A stretch of 64,000 bases of DNA from assembly GCA_031835245.1 (NCBI GenBank), contig JAVKOQ010000055.1, positions 67,001 through 131,000 of the forward strand, written 5' to 3'. The notes under the pieces are model-generated. The model searched no databases. It was not told where the DNA came from and saw nothing but the letters and a program-made list of their open reading frames with translations. Position numbers and translations under genes: made by a program. Position 1 is the stretch's first letter. Each line of letters starts with the position of its first letter. The DNA comes from Balamuthia mandrillaris. Lineage: Eukaryota; Discosea; Longamoebia; Balamuthiidae. Shown one piece after another: positions 12,421-24,327 of the stretch.

Positions 12421-13183
12421 TAGAAAGCGAGCTTCCATGGTAAACAGGAAGTCATCCCCAGATATCAGAAAGCTTGGAAAAGTAGACTTTCGCCGGAGCT
12501 TCACTCCGAAAAAGTCCAACTCCGACATCACAGCGGCCGACCTGGAGGACCGTCGCGGCAGTCTTCCTGCTGTCTCTCACAGCGCTGACAGCACGCTGTG
12601 GAGCACTCTCTCGGCAGAGTGGAACAGCGGCGGACTGGATGAGGATCTGTTGAAGAAGCAGCAGGAGGAGAGGAACAGGATGATCAAGGAGGCGAAGAAC
12701 AAGAAGCGGTTGCAGGAGCAGAAGAAGAGGGAGGAGGAGGCCAAGCTCCTAAGCCATGTCTCGGGAGGATTGATCACTGTGGCGCCAAAGAAGACCGCCA
12801 AGGAGAAGGAACGTCTGAAGAAACTAAAGCAGAAAGAGAAGGAACGAAAAGAAAAAGAAAAGCGCGAGAAGAAGTTACTAAAGAAACAACCACAACAAGA
12901 CAAAGACAAAGATGCCAAGACAAAGACTAAACCAGACGAAGGAGCCAAACAACAAAACAAGCACCAACAGGACGTCGATGCAAACGTAAACAAACACCCA
13001 TTCCAGCTGCAGCTTCCGCAAGAACCACAACAACAAAGCAAAGAACTGAAGCTAAACGCTGAACCAAATGTAATTCCACGACCCCAACTTTTGGGGGACG
13101 CACCCCTCTCTCCCACTCGTCGAGCCCCTCCGGCTCGCCCTCCTCCTCCTCTTCCTGTCCCGCAACGATCACAGCAGCAGTAA
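11374..13183 (+). CDS. ArfGAP domain protein (GTPase-activating protein for Arf)
   Basis: Proposed exons are 11374-11611, 11669-11802, 11869-11963, 12045-12223, 12312-12346 and 12428-13183, giving 478 aa. The ArfGAP zinc finger follows an acidic N terminus: CCDCGNPNPRWAS then [13 protein letters not shown], which fits C-x2-C-x16-C-x2-C with the catalytic Arg in CIRCSGVHR. It continues as in the SMAP/AGFG-like group ([23 protein letters not shown]). ArfGAPs stimulate GTP hydrolysis by Arf on membranes and so control coat formation. The C-terminal half is a basic coiled coil ([17 protein letters not shown]) followed by a Pro-rich tail with [12 protein letters not shown], a likely SH3 ligand. 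The 35-nt exon 5 and the start of exon 6 are the least certain junctions. Confidence 0.82.
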
Positions 13184-13393
13184 TTATACTGCTTTCGCTC
13201 TTCTTTTTAATTTCGAGATTGAATATAGCTTTGCTGCACTTTGTACTTACATGCCCAGACCAGGATGAGAGGGACAAGAGGGGGGAAGGGAAGAGAACGA
13301 GAGAGAGAGAGAGAGAGAGAGAGACGAAAGTATGTGTGCATTTCTTTTATATTTTAGTTCAACAAAAACAAAAAAAAACGGCAAAGATGATGG

Positions 13394-16300
13394 TTAGATG
13401 AAGAGTTCAAGTTCGGTTCTGCGACACTCCGGCACGATAGGATAAGCCGGCACCAAGGCGTCCTGCGCTCCAATATAAAGCATGTTATAGATCTTCCAGT
13501 AAATATCCCTCACCTTCCTCGCCGGATGGAACAGCCCCTGAATGGTGTAGTAAAGAACGGTGGTAGGTCCCAAGGCAACTCGCATGCCCTCCACCGCCTC
13601 CATCACCGCGTTGATCACGTGAGGAGAGGTTTCAAAGATGTTTGGCCAAACGTGGTTGAGGAGGTGCAGCATGGCGTCCTCGCAGCTGAGCCCCTGCACG
13701 CCCAACGCCATGTGCTTCACCACAGTGCAGGCGGTCTGTCGATGGACGAGATCTCGGTCGATGAGAGCATCCTCCAACAAGGGCACGACGGCATAGCAAT
13801 AGTCCTTGCCCATCTCGCCTATGTACTCAAAGAGAAAAGATAAGGCCTTGAGCACGCCGTTCTGCACGTTCAACTCGGGCACTCGGTACTCGTTCATGAG
13901 AGCGGGCAGAACAGTAAAAGGTTGACAGGTCTCGGCCACGATGGCGATGGCGACAGTAGTACAGACGCGGTTCTGCCGCTCCTGCACTTTGAGGTTGTTG
14001 AGCAAGGTGGCAAGTACGTCCTGCGGGCCGATGGCTTTGGCGATGTAGCCAAAGGTGTTCACGGTGGCACGGCGGATGCCTTTCTTGTGGGCCTTCAGCA
14101 TCTCCAGCAGCTCGAAACAGATGCGCATCCACTCCCTTGGGCTCACGTACTCTGCTCCTCTGTCGGCTATACGGCCCACCAGATCAATGCAGTTCTCTTG
14201 TACTTTCTCGTGACGATTCTTGAGGATAGGGGTGAGACGAGGCAGCAAGTCCTTAATTGGGGGAGTCATCTTCTCCATGCCGATCACGTTGACGATGGCT
14301 TTGAGGCCTGCCAAGATGGAGCCCAACACTTCGGGGTATTCCTCTCCAAGGAACTCGTACAGGACAACGCCCAAACGACCCATCAGCTTCTCCTCTCCAC
14401 AGCGCTTCATGACGACGGCGATCCTGGAGATGAGGTCAGCAGCTTGCTGCCGCACTTTGGCACTCTTGTTGTTCAAGCGGAAGAGGATGATACCGCAGAT
14501 TTGGGGGAAGTAGTCCTTGGCGCGGGTACCCAGCGAGTTGATGACCGTGCCAAAGCCAGTGAGCATAACTTGAGAATCATCCGAGGTTTGTTCCTGGAAG
14601 GCATAGAGGATGCCGTCAATGAGCTGTACTTCCAAGCGATGGTCAATCTCCGAGGTGCCAAGGTTGCCCACCACCTTGTCGATGGTTTCCATGACCATTT
14701 TGCGATAGGGCTCCGACTCGTCCTTGAGGTCATCCACGATGCGGGAGATGATTTCGGCGGCACCGACGTTATTGGCGAGCTCCACGGTGGTCTCCACCAG
14801 CTGCTTGTAGTTACGGCGGTCCAAAGCCATGCGGCGCACCCAAAAGGACTTGAAGAACGGAGCAAGGATCTTGGCTTTGACGAAAGCAGGAGTGACGCCC
14901 TCCGTAGCCACACACTGCTTCACCACCTTCAACACGATCTTCTTCATTTCCTCGTCGGGGCTGGAGAATTCCTTGATGAGGGTGTCCATCACTTCGTTGG
15001 TGTAGTAGCTGGCATATTCGGCGTCCATAAGAGGGATAATGTAGCCGATGGCTTTGAGGAAGGCGGCAAGACCTTTGCCTCGATGCTTCCTAATGCCGTA
15101 CCACAAGGGCTTCAGCACGCAGTCAAAGGATTCGATGCCGTAGGGCGTGGCTGCCTCCGCCAAAGCTGCCACAGCAAGCGCCGTAATGGTCCTGACTTTT
15201 TGCTGCTCATCCTCCAACCCATGCTTAATGATCTCCACCAACTGCTTGAGATGAGGGAGGATGGCGCACCCCATGAGAATGGCGATTTGTTGCACGATCT
15301 TAATACCAGTGTGACGCGCCTGCCAGCTCTTCTTGCTTTGGCAGACAGCTTTGAGGAAAGGAAGTAGAGCGGGGATGCCCAGAGCGGAGGCCACCACAGA
15401 GAAGGCCCTCGCCGTTGTGTTTCGCACATACTCATCTGTGTTATCGATGTCGGGCCTCATGGTGGCTATCATAGTGGCCAGACCAGCTGCTTTGCTGAGG
15501 TTGGATATGATCTCACGGCCCTCCACACGTGCATAGTAGTCCTCGTCGATGAGGAGAGGCTCTATCACTACCAATATCTTGTGCACAAAAGGCCGCACCA
15601 AGTCATCCAATTTGTACAAGATACGGTCGATGACTTTGACCAGCAAATGCCGCTCCTGATCCTCCAACGTTGGACTCATCAACAAGGGTAAGATCTGATG
15701 GAACAAAGGTCCCGGTCCAAACTCTCTGGCCTTATCCGTGATTTGTCGCAGGGCCTGCTTACGCATGGGCGGAGTGCCATTCTTAATCCTCAGTAGCAGC
15801 TTCATGATCTTCCGGTCTTTCTGCTCCTCTGCCGAGAGGTCCTCCTCGTTAACCTCCTCCAACAATGCCCCAAAGTAAGGCCTGTCCTCTGGCTTGATGC
15901 CTGGCAGATTACCTCCAGCAGGCGCCTCCACTCCATAGTCCTTCGCGGCAGCCGCTCCACTGATTTGCTCCTCCTCTGAAAGCATCATGAACTCGCCACC
16001 AGCGCTGGCGTGCATTGGCGTTGGCGTCCATGTGATCTTCCTGGCAGGAGTTCTGATGGGTTGGTAGCTGGGAGGCGGCTCCAGAATGATGTAGCCCTCA
16101 CTGGGAAAGAGAGCGTCCAGCTCCTCATCCGTCCAGGGCTTGTTGCGCTCATCCACGTCCTTCTCCCAACGCATGGCGTGCATTTGCTCAGGTGTCATGA
16201 GGCGAAGCTGCCCTGGCGTTGGTGTTTGGATGTTGGCAAAGTTACCAACGGGAGTGGCTCCGCCATAGGCAGCGCTGCCAACAACAGGAGTGGCGCCGGC

Positions 16301-16882
16301 ACCAGCCGCACCAACGACCGGTGTCTCATCCCAACGAGACCGCTTTCTAGGGGTGGCGCCGGGAGTGGCGTCTCCCCATTCGGCGCCTTTCTTGGGGGTC
16401 TCGTCCCAACGGCTGGTGCGTGAGGGAGTGGCGCCACCATCCGCAGAAGGACCGGCTGGGGTCTCATCCCATCGGTTTCGTCTTCTTCGCGAGGAGGGCG
16501 TAGCGCTGGCAGCGTCCTCCCAGCTGCTGCCACTGTCGCTTTGGCCTTGTGTTGTTGTGGGCTGGTCGTCAATGTCATCCCAACGCGATCGTTGTGAGGT
16601 TGAGCTGCTGCTGCCTCCGCCGTTGCTCGACTCATCTCCGTCTTCTCCATCAGCTATTTGCGGCGTCTCGTCCCATCTTCTCCGCTTCTTTCGTGGTGGC
16701 GTGGTGGGTTGGGTTGTCTGTGCTTCTTTGATTTGCTTCTTTGTGGCTCGCTCTTCTTCCTCCTCCCCTTCTACGGGCAGTTCGTTGACGTAGTCCTCCG
16801 AGGTGGGGGCTTCCCCTCCGTAGAGATCCTGATCAAAGTGTTCTCCAGCGCTGGTCAGCGCTACTTTGTCCTTTTTGGACAT
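13394..16882 (-). CDS. SF3B1: Splicing factor 3B subunit 1 (SF3b155), intronless
   Basis: A single exon of 1162 aa (human SF3B1 is about 1300 aa). It is the largest SF3b subunit of the U2 snRNP; it clamps the branch-site helix during spliceosome assembly. The N terminus holds several RWDETP-type motifs ([25 protein letters not shown]), the U2AF-ligand motifs and TP phosphosites known for this protein. A p14-contacting segment near residue 250-330 follows, and from about residue 400 onward there is the HEAT-repeat superhelix, ending in ELELFI. The start [23 protein letters not shown] resembles other SF3B1 N termini only loosely. It is tail-to-tail with the ArfGAP gene and divergent from TSG101. 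Lack of introns is unusual here, since most neighbours are split. Confidence 0.95.
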   Translation of the reverse strand: MSKKDKVALTSAGEHFDQDLYGGEAPTSEDYVNELPVEGEEEEERATKKQIKEAQTTQPTTPPRKKRRRWDETPQIADGEDGDESSNGGGSSSSTSQRSRWDDIDDQPTTTQGQSDSGSSWEDAASATPSSRRRRNRWDETPAGPSADGGATPSRTSRWDETPKKGAEWGDATPGATPRKRSRWDETPVVGAAGAGATPVVGSAAYGGATPVGNFANIQTPTPGQLRLMTPEQMHAMRWEKDVDERNKPWTDEELDALFPSEGYIILEPPPSYQPIRTPARKITWTPTPMHASAGGEFMMLSEEEQISGAAAAKDYGVEAPAGGNLPGIKPEDRPYFGALLEEVNEEDLSAEEQKDRKIMKLLLRIKNGTPPMRKQALRQITDKAREFGPGPLFHQILPLLMSPTLEDQERHLLVKVIDRILYKLDDLVRPFVHKILVVIEPLLIDEDYYARVEGREIISNLSKAAGLATMIATMRPDIDNTDEYVRNTTARAFSVVASALGIPALLPFLKAVCQSKKSWQARHTGIKIVQQIAILMGCAILPHLKQLVEIIKHGLEDEQQKVRTITALAVAALAEAATPYGIESFDCVLKPLWYGIRKHRGKGLAAFLKAIGYIIPLMDAEYASYYTNEVMDTLIKEFSSPDEEMKKIVLKVVKQCVATEGVTPAFVKAKILAPFFKSFWVRRMALDRRNYKQLVETTVELANNVGAAEIISRIVDDLKDESEPYRKMVMETIDKVVGNLGTSEIDHRLEVQLIDGILYAFQEQTSDDSQVMLTGFGTVINSLGTRAKDYFPQICGIILFRLNNKSAKVRQQAADLISRIAVVMKRCGEEKLMGRLGVVLYEFLGEEYPEVLGSILAGLKAIVNVIGMEKMTPPIKDLLPRLTPILKNRHEKVQENCIDLVGRIADRGAEYVSPREWMRICFELLEMLKAHKKGIRRATVNTFGYIAKAIGPQDVLATLLNNLKVQERQNRVCTTVAIAIVAETCQPFTVLPALMNEYRVPELNVQNGVLKALSFLFEYIGEMGKDYCYAVVPLLEDALIDRDLVHRQTACTVVKHMALGVQGLSCEDAMLHLLNHVWPNIFETSPHVINAVMEAVEGMRVALGPTTVLYYTIQGLFHPARKVRDIYWKIYNMLYIGAQDALVPAYPIVPECRRTELELFI

Positions 16883-17361
16883 CGTGTGTATTTCTTTTTT
16901 TTTTTCTTATCTCCCGCGACCAAGCTTCTCTAAACCCAAAAAATAAATTGTAAAAAAAACCAACAACAGTGAGAGTAGGGTTCCTTTCACACCAAACGAA
17001 CAAAACAATTCAACCCCCCCCCACTAACGTCGTTCGCCGTAGAATCCAGAACAAGCGGCCAACGCTGACCACTCTTTCGCTCTCCCTTCTTTCTTTGTTT
17101 TGTGAATTATCGTCGACAAAAAGTTCTCATACTATTCCGCATGACCCCTCGCTAGTTTCTTCATGTCGTCACGAATCCACCCCCCAAGCAGTCGACAAAA
17201 ACCGATTGGTAGAATATTCATGTCGTCACAACATCAAAATGTAGTTCGTGTCGACAGGTAATGACTTGGAGATTTTTTTTTTTCTTTGCCGAAATAATTG
17301 AAGCAACGAAACCATTTGAACTCCAAACAACAACAACAACCGGGAGGAAGGGGAGCAGAGG
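16883..17361. other. Divergent promoter of SF3B1 and TSG101
   Basis: About 480 bases with no supported gene. Notable are two CATGTCGTCAC copies 57 bp apart, several GTCGACA-type sites near 17111, 17192 and 17249, and a CCCCCCCC run near 17015. The repeated element is listed separately. Confidence 0.5.
17162..17229. promoter_or_regulatory. Repeated CATGTCGTCAC element upstream of TSG101
   Basis: TGTCGTCA occurs at 17164-17171 and 17221-17228, each preceded by TTCA. The reverse complement TGACGACA appears in two other divergent promoters of this window (about 21983 and 44646). A bZIP/CREB-like site is possible because TGACG is a bZIP half-site; that is inference. Confidence 0.45.
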
Positions 17362-17590
17362 ATGCTGGACTTCCTCAAAGGTAGGAGCAACAGCGAGGCT
17401 GAACAGGTGCAGAACAACTTGAAGCGTGCCGGCGAGCTGCTCGCCTTATGCCATTGCTACAAAGAACAGGCGAAGGTGAAGTCGGAGGTGGGCTCCGTGT
17501 TGAAGGCCTACCCTTCCCTGCAACCACAGTTCATTCCCTATGGTATGCCCGGCGCTTCTCCTCTCTTTTTCTTTACTACTTTTTTGATTT

Positions 17591-17633
<43 letters not shown>

Positions 17634-19223
17634 GTTATTTTCTCTATACAGCTTTATAGCTTTCTAAATTTCATCTTTTCGTCTCTATCGTGTTCGCTCC
17701 TTCTGCTCACGTTTCGTTGGCATACAATCCAAACCGCAACCACAAACAACACATGTTGAACCCGGCTAGCACAAGGCCGAAAGCCGGTGATAGTGCTGAT
17801 AGGAACGCTGCCCGTCCCCTTTCAACACCGCACCGAACCCATTTCGGTGCAGATCTGGCTGGTGGAGGGCTTTCCGCTCGTGGCCCCCGTTTGTCAGGTC
17901 ATAGCGACCGCGGCGTGGGCCCAACCTTCTTCTGCTCCTGCCTGCTCCCTCAAGGCGAACCACAAGTACATGGCACGCAACGGGCTGTGCTACCTCCCCT
18001 CTCTGCGTCAATGGAACCCAAAGACGAGTCGTCTCAAGGCCACGGTGTCGGAGATGGTTCGTATCTTCTCGTCGGAATTTCCTTACGTTCGTGTTGCCGC
18101 TGCTCCTTTTCCTCCTCGCTCTGTCTCAGTTCCTCCTCCGTCTGCCGCTGCTTCCTCTTTCGCTGCTGCATTTCAGCTGCCTCCTCCACCGACTTCGATT
18201 CCTCCTCCGACAACAACAATGACGATGGCCCCTCCTTTGTCGGCAGCAGGCGCTTCTTCCTTTCCTTCTCCTTCATTGACGATGTTGCCACCGCACTTGC
18301 GTGCTCCTCCTCATACTTCAACTTCTCTGTCTTCTTTTGCACCTCCTCTTTCTTCTTATGCTGTTCCTCCTCCCTCTCATCATCCACAACAACAACAAGT
18401 GTATCAGCCCCACCAACAACACCAATCCTTTCAGCAACCACCGCCATCACAGTATCGACAACAAACACCCTATTACAACCATCCATCACAACCACAACTC
18501 TCCTCTCCATACCAACAACCACAACAGCATTATCCACAACAATCTTATCAGCAACAGCATCAACAACACCAACAGCAATATCAACAGCAATCGATGCAGC
18601 AGGAGAAGACTACTGACGAAAAAACAAAAGACTTGGAGAGCATGCTGGTAGAGAGGGCGGCATTCTTAAACGCTGTCATTTACAGCCATCACGAGAAGGT
18701 GATGACCATTTTTGTTTGTTTATTTGTTTTCTCCTATTCGGTGGTCATTCTGTTATAGTGAACTTATTGCTATATGCACATGACGTTAACATGCAGGCAC
18801 TGTGGCAGAAGGAACTGGAAAGCACAACATATCTATCGGATGATATTGAGCTTTGGCTTGGTCAAAACGGGAATTCGGACTCTCTTCAACAACACTATTC
18901 CAGTTTCACCACTCCAAACGATCCAAATACTGCCAAGTCAGTCCCTTCTCTCTCTCTCTCTCTCTCTCTCTTCTCATCTCTTAACTCTGCTCTCTCTCTC
19001 TTCTGATTTCATATGTTGTAGAAAGTTAGAGTTGGAAGCGGAGGACCTAGCTTTGGATGATGCAATGTACTATCTGGAAAAGGCGCTGTCTCAAGCCGTT
19101 ATAGAGCTGCCGGACTTCATAAAGCTAACCAGAAAGTTAGCTCGTCAACAGTTCTTGCTCAGAGCTCAGATACTCAAGTTGTCTGAAGTTGATGCTGTCT
19201 GTCACAAAAGCAACATGAGTTAA
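17362..19223 (+). CDS. TSG101: ESCRT-I subunit TSG101/Vps23
   Basis: Exons are 17362-17542, 17776-18698 (acceptor could be 6 nt earlier), 18797-18936 and 19022-19223, giving about 481 aa. TSG101 recognises ubiquitinated cargo and late-domain peptides at endosomes as part of ESCRT-I. The N-terminal UEV domain is clear: YPSLQPQFIPY, then the hallmark IVLIGTLPVPF, then YLPSLRQWNPKTSRL, with no catalytic Cys, as expected. A Pro/Ser-rich and then Gln/His-rich linker of about 170 residues follows. A coiled-coil region ends in a steadiness box (DDAMYYLEKALSQAVIEL, then RQQFLLRAQILKL). The linker is longer and richer in Gln than in animal TSG101. It is tail-to-tail with the SPE-39-like gene. Confidence 0.9.
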
Positions 19224-19306
19224 CTATTCTTCCATCCTTTTTCACGAGAGAAGTGAAAACGAGAGAGTGAAGCAGATGGCTGAGAACGGAGAAGATGTGA
19301 TGGTTG

Positions 19307-21788
19307 TTATTGTTCCACCGCAAAGAGAGCAGAAGGGAGAGAAGCAAAAGATGGAGGTTTCGATAAACGTGTACCAACGGACGATGACGATGATGATTGT
19401 GGCCGAGTATCATTCTGATCCTTTGAATTTTTCGTTCTTGCGTCTTCTCTTCCTTTTCCCTCTTCTTTTCGTTCCTCTATAACGATGGGAGAAGACAAAG
19501 ATGACAAAGTTGGAGTAGGAGAAGATAGAGGAAGAGGAAGTAAAGTAGAAGAGAGACCTGTTATATCTCCGGAGTGAAGCCTTCGTTGTAGCTCATCTCC
19601 GAACCACGCCAAACTTTCTTGCTTCTGGAAAAACCGAATGCAGCTTAGCAATGCATTCACTCGTGTATATGGCTGCATAAAAGGAGAATAATGAGAAGAG
19701 GAAAAAACCGAACAAAAAAACTAAGAGAAATGGGACAACGAGATAATACGTGTTTAATAGCCAAGGCATGCCGCAACATGAGTAAGCCATGATCAACAGG
19801 ACGTTCTAAGTGGCGGTAGAGAGCCATCAGCTCCATTTGTGAGTCGAGGCTTTGGCGGGCGTAATGATTTATGTACAGGCCCAATACTTCTGGCCGCGTT
19901 GTTATTATGTTGAAGAAAAGTGGTTGAGAGAGTGTGTTCTATATTAAATAACATGTTAGTCACAAAACAAGAAGAATGGAGAAACGAGAAGAAAAGAAGA
20001 AGATGAAAAACAAACCCGAAGAAACAGGAGTAAACTCATAATAACATGAGGATCGCCAGTTTCGATGCCAGCATCCAACAGCTCAATCTTGTCGGCCAAA
20101 CTGGTGAACGAGTGCATCTGAAGACAACTGGCTCCAGTTTGCAGTTGGTTGACGACGTGTTGTGGAGACAGCTGATGCCGAAGAGAATCGGAGAGCTCCT
20201 TTTCTTTGTGCTTCAGTCGTGTGTTTTCACGTTCTAGCTCATCCTCTGTCTCCAACTTTCTATTCAGCTCTTCTATCAGCATTACCTTTTCTTCAAGAGC
20301 GCTCTGCAAAACAAAGTATCAGCACAATGAAGCGTTAAAAACAAGCATAGAAAGAGAGACCTTCAAGTCCTCTTGGAAGAAAGCGATAATCTCCCGGAGA
20401 GACTTGACCTCATCCTCTCTCGTCATTTGTTGCCTTTTCAATACTTGTATATTCTCCTTCAACTTCTCGTTCTCCTCCACGATTGCTAACACCTCCATTC
20501 CTCCACCTCCGTCGGAGCCTACACCGGTAGAAGAGGAGAGCTTGTTGAGTTTGCTGATCGTCTCCACGTAAATAGCTTTCAACCCGTCAAACTCTTGTTG
20601 AAGAGCTTTGTTTTGTTCCACAAGAATGGCTTCCTGGTTCATTTGCTGGTTGAGATTGGCCACTAAGACTTCTTTTTCTTCTAGCCCTGACTGAAACTTG
20701 GCTTCCATTTCGATTGCCTTCCTTTTGTATTGATCTCTTTCTCCTGCATGTTGGTTGCATTTTTGTATTTCAGATACCGCATAAAGAAGAACAATAGAGA
20801 AACAAATAATCAAGAGAGAGAAAGGAAACCAAGAAAGCAGAAAGAAAGACGAACGCAATAACTTGGAAAGCATAGCAACGCTCTCATCGTCATTGTCAAT
20901 ACTGTCCAATTGCTGCTGCTGGAGCGCACTAGCGGAGAAAGCAGAAGACACAAAGGAAGGCCATTGACCCGCCACTCCAACATGCCTATCATTGCTACTA
21001 CTAGCACTGCCATTGTTGCTACTCGAATGGTGCGAAGAGCTCCTCGTGCGTTCTTCTTCCTTCTCGGTGGTTCGTGGTGACCTCTTGTCGTGGTGGTGAT
21101 TGTGTGGTGCTGCTGGAATAGAGGAGAAGGAGGTGGCCGAAGCTCTCGAAGTGGAGGGAGGTGACGATGAAGAGGAAGAGGAGAGGGACACGACAGAGGT
21201 TGGCGAGGAAAGATAAGGAGAAGGATAGGCAGCGTGACCTTTGCAGCCCTCCTCTCCCTCTTCCTCCTCCTCTTCTCTTGCCTCCACCTCCACCTCCTCT
21301 TCCGAGGAGGGAGCATGAAAGGAGAGCCGTGCCACCTGCACCGGCGGGAGCGACAACCGACCCACAGCACCGCCGTTGCTGCTCCTGCCTCCGCCACTGC
21401 CACCACCGCCTCTGCTGCTCACCGTTGCTGTGGCTGTCACAGTGGCCGCTTTTGCGAGGTGGTGTTGCGGTGGTGGTGGTTGAGGCAGTGTCGATCGCTC
21501 CTCGAGGTCTTCCACATCGGAGAGGGAGGAAAGGAAGGTGGTTGTGGCGGGTCGCACCCGTCGAACCCTTCTCCAGGTGCCGCTGCGCGTCTCCTGAGGG
21601 GGACCTCGTTCATGGTTGTTGTTGTCCTTTGAGGAGGAAGAGGAGGAGTGGTCAGAGGCGTCCCCTTCGTCGTCGGTGCGGACGGCAGAGATTCGCTTGC
21701 CGGAGGAGAAGAGGTCCTTGACGGAACGCCGTTCTTTGCTCTGCGCTAATTTACCGCTCCCCACCTGCGTGCTCCACCGTTTGAGCAT
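19307..21788 (-). CDS. SPE-39/VIPAS39-like endosomal sorting protein (Vps16 C-terminal-like)
   Basis: Proposed exons on the minus strand are 21788-20855, 20743-20361, 20303-20016, 19938-19750 and 19672-19307, giving 719 aa. The N-terminal 300 residues are Ser/Pro-rich and disordered. A long coiled coil follows (IVEENEKLKENIQVLKRQQ). The C-terminal part has KIELLDAGIETGDPHVIMSL, then YINHYARQSLDSQMELMAL and RVNALLSCIRFFQKQ. This resembles, from memory, the VIPAS39/Vps16_C stretch [20 protein letters not shown] and its downstream helices. VIPAS39 partners VPS33B in endosomal maturation. The C-terminal region after LHSGDITG is low-complexity and may contain a further intron, so the true stop is uncertain. 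An upstream in-frame Met at 21920 was not chosen because the intervening sequence is a CT tract. Confidence 0.6.
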
Positions 21789-22191
21789 CTCCACCTCCCA
21801 CCTGCACCAACCCCAAGAGCCCCTTTGATCAAAGAGAAAGAGAGAGAGAGAACCAACAAAGCCCTCCCGTTCCGCTCTCTTCTTTCTTTGTAACGCAAAG
21901 CTTATTTGTCGACGGGTCATGACATCAGCTGTAATTAGAATTAGATAAACCTGATGTCACCTTTGAGGCATGTCGTATTTCATGACGACATGAACAATAT
22001 GGCTTAATTCATTTGGCGGTGACCTTTATAGGCGCGGGAGGGTCAAACATTACGCGGAACTCAAAAATCTTAAGAGGGCGCGAAACTTTCCGACAACAAA
22101 AAAGCGGAGAGAAAAAGAAAAAAGGTTAGGGAAGAACGAGGAGGAAAGAGAAGCGAGGAGGAAGGAGGAGGAACAAAAAAAACAAAAAAAA
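21789..22191. promoter_or_regulatory. Divergent promoter of the SPE-39-like and AGC kinase genes
   Basis: About 400 bases. The centre holds GCATGTCGTATTTCATGACG followed by ACATGAAC (about 21969-21994), in which TGTCGTAT and TGACGACA (21983-21990) face each other as an imperfect inverted repeat. A (CT)n tract on the minus strand sits at 21837-21851, in the likely 5' leader of the SPE-39-like gene. The plus-side leader from 22080 is purine-rich. Confidence 0.45.
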
Positions 22192-24166
<1,975 letters not shown>

Positions 24167-24284
24167 AAGGAGTAGTTCTCTTCTTGTTTTTCTTTTTGTT
24201 TTTCTTTGTTTGTTCCTCTGTTCTTTTCTTTGTTCTCCTCTCCATTTGTTATTGAATAGTTTGTCATTTGTTGGTTTGCCAAAG

Positions 24285-24287
24285 CAT

Positions 24288-24322
<35 letters not shown>
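24285..24322 (-). repeat. (CT)n tract just past the SLX4 stop
   Basis: GA dinucleotide run on the plus strand, (CT)n on the SLX4 sense strand, about 6 bp downstream of its stop codon and between tail-to-tail genes. Confidence 0.8.
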
Positions 24323-24324
<2 letters not shown>

Positions 24325-24327
24325 ATG

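Noticed and set aside
13922-15367. 481-codon ORF on the plus strand inside SF3B1
   Set aside because: It is antisense to the strongly conserved SF3B1 coding sequence and has no family features; a shadow caused by codon usage.
21789-21920. Start of the SPE-39-like protein at 21920
   Set aside because: The added residues come from a CT-rich leader that is also compatible with untranslated sequence; the Met at 21788 gives a cleaner start.
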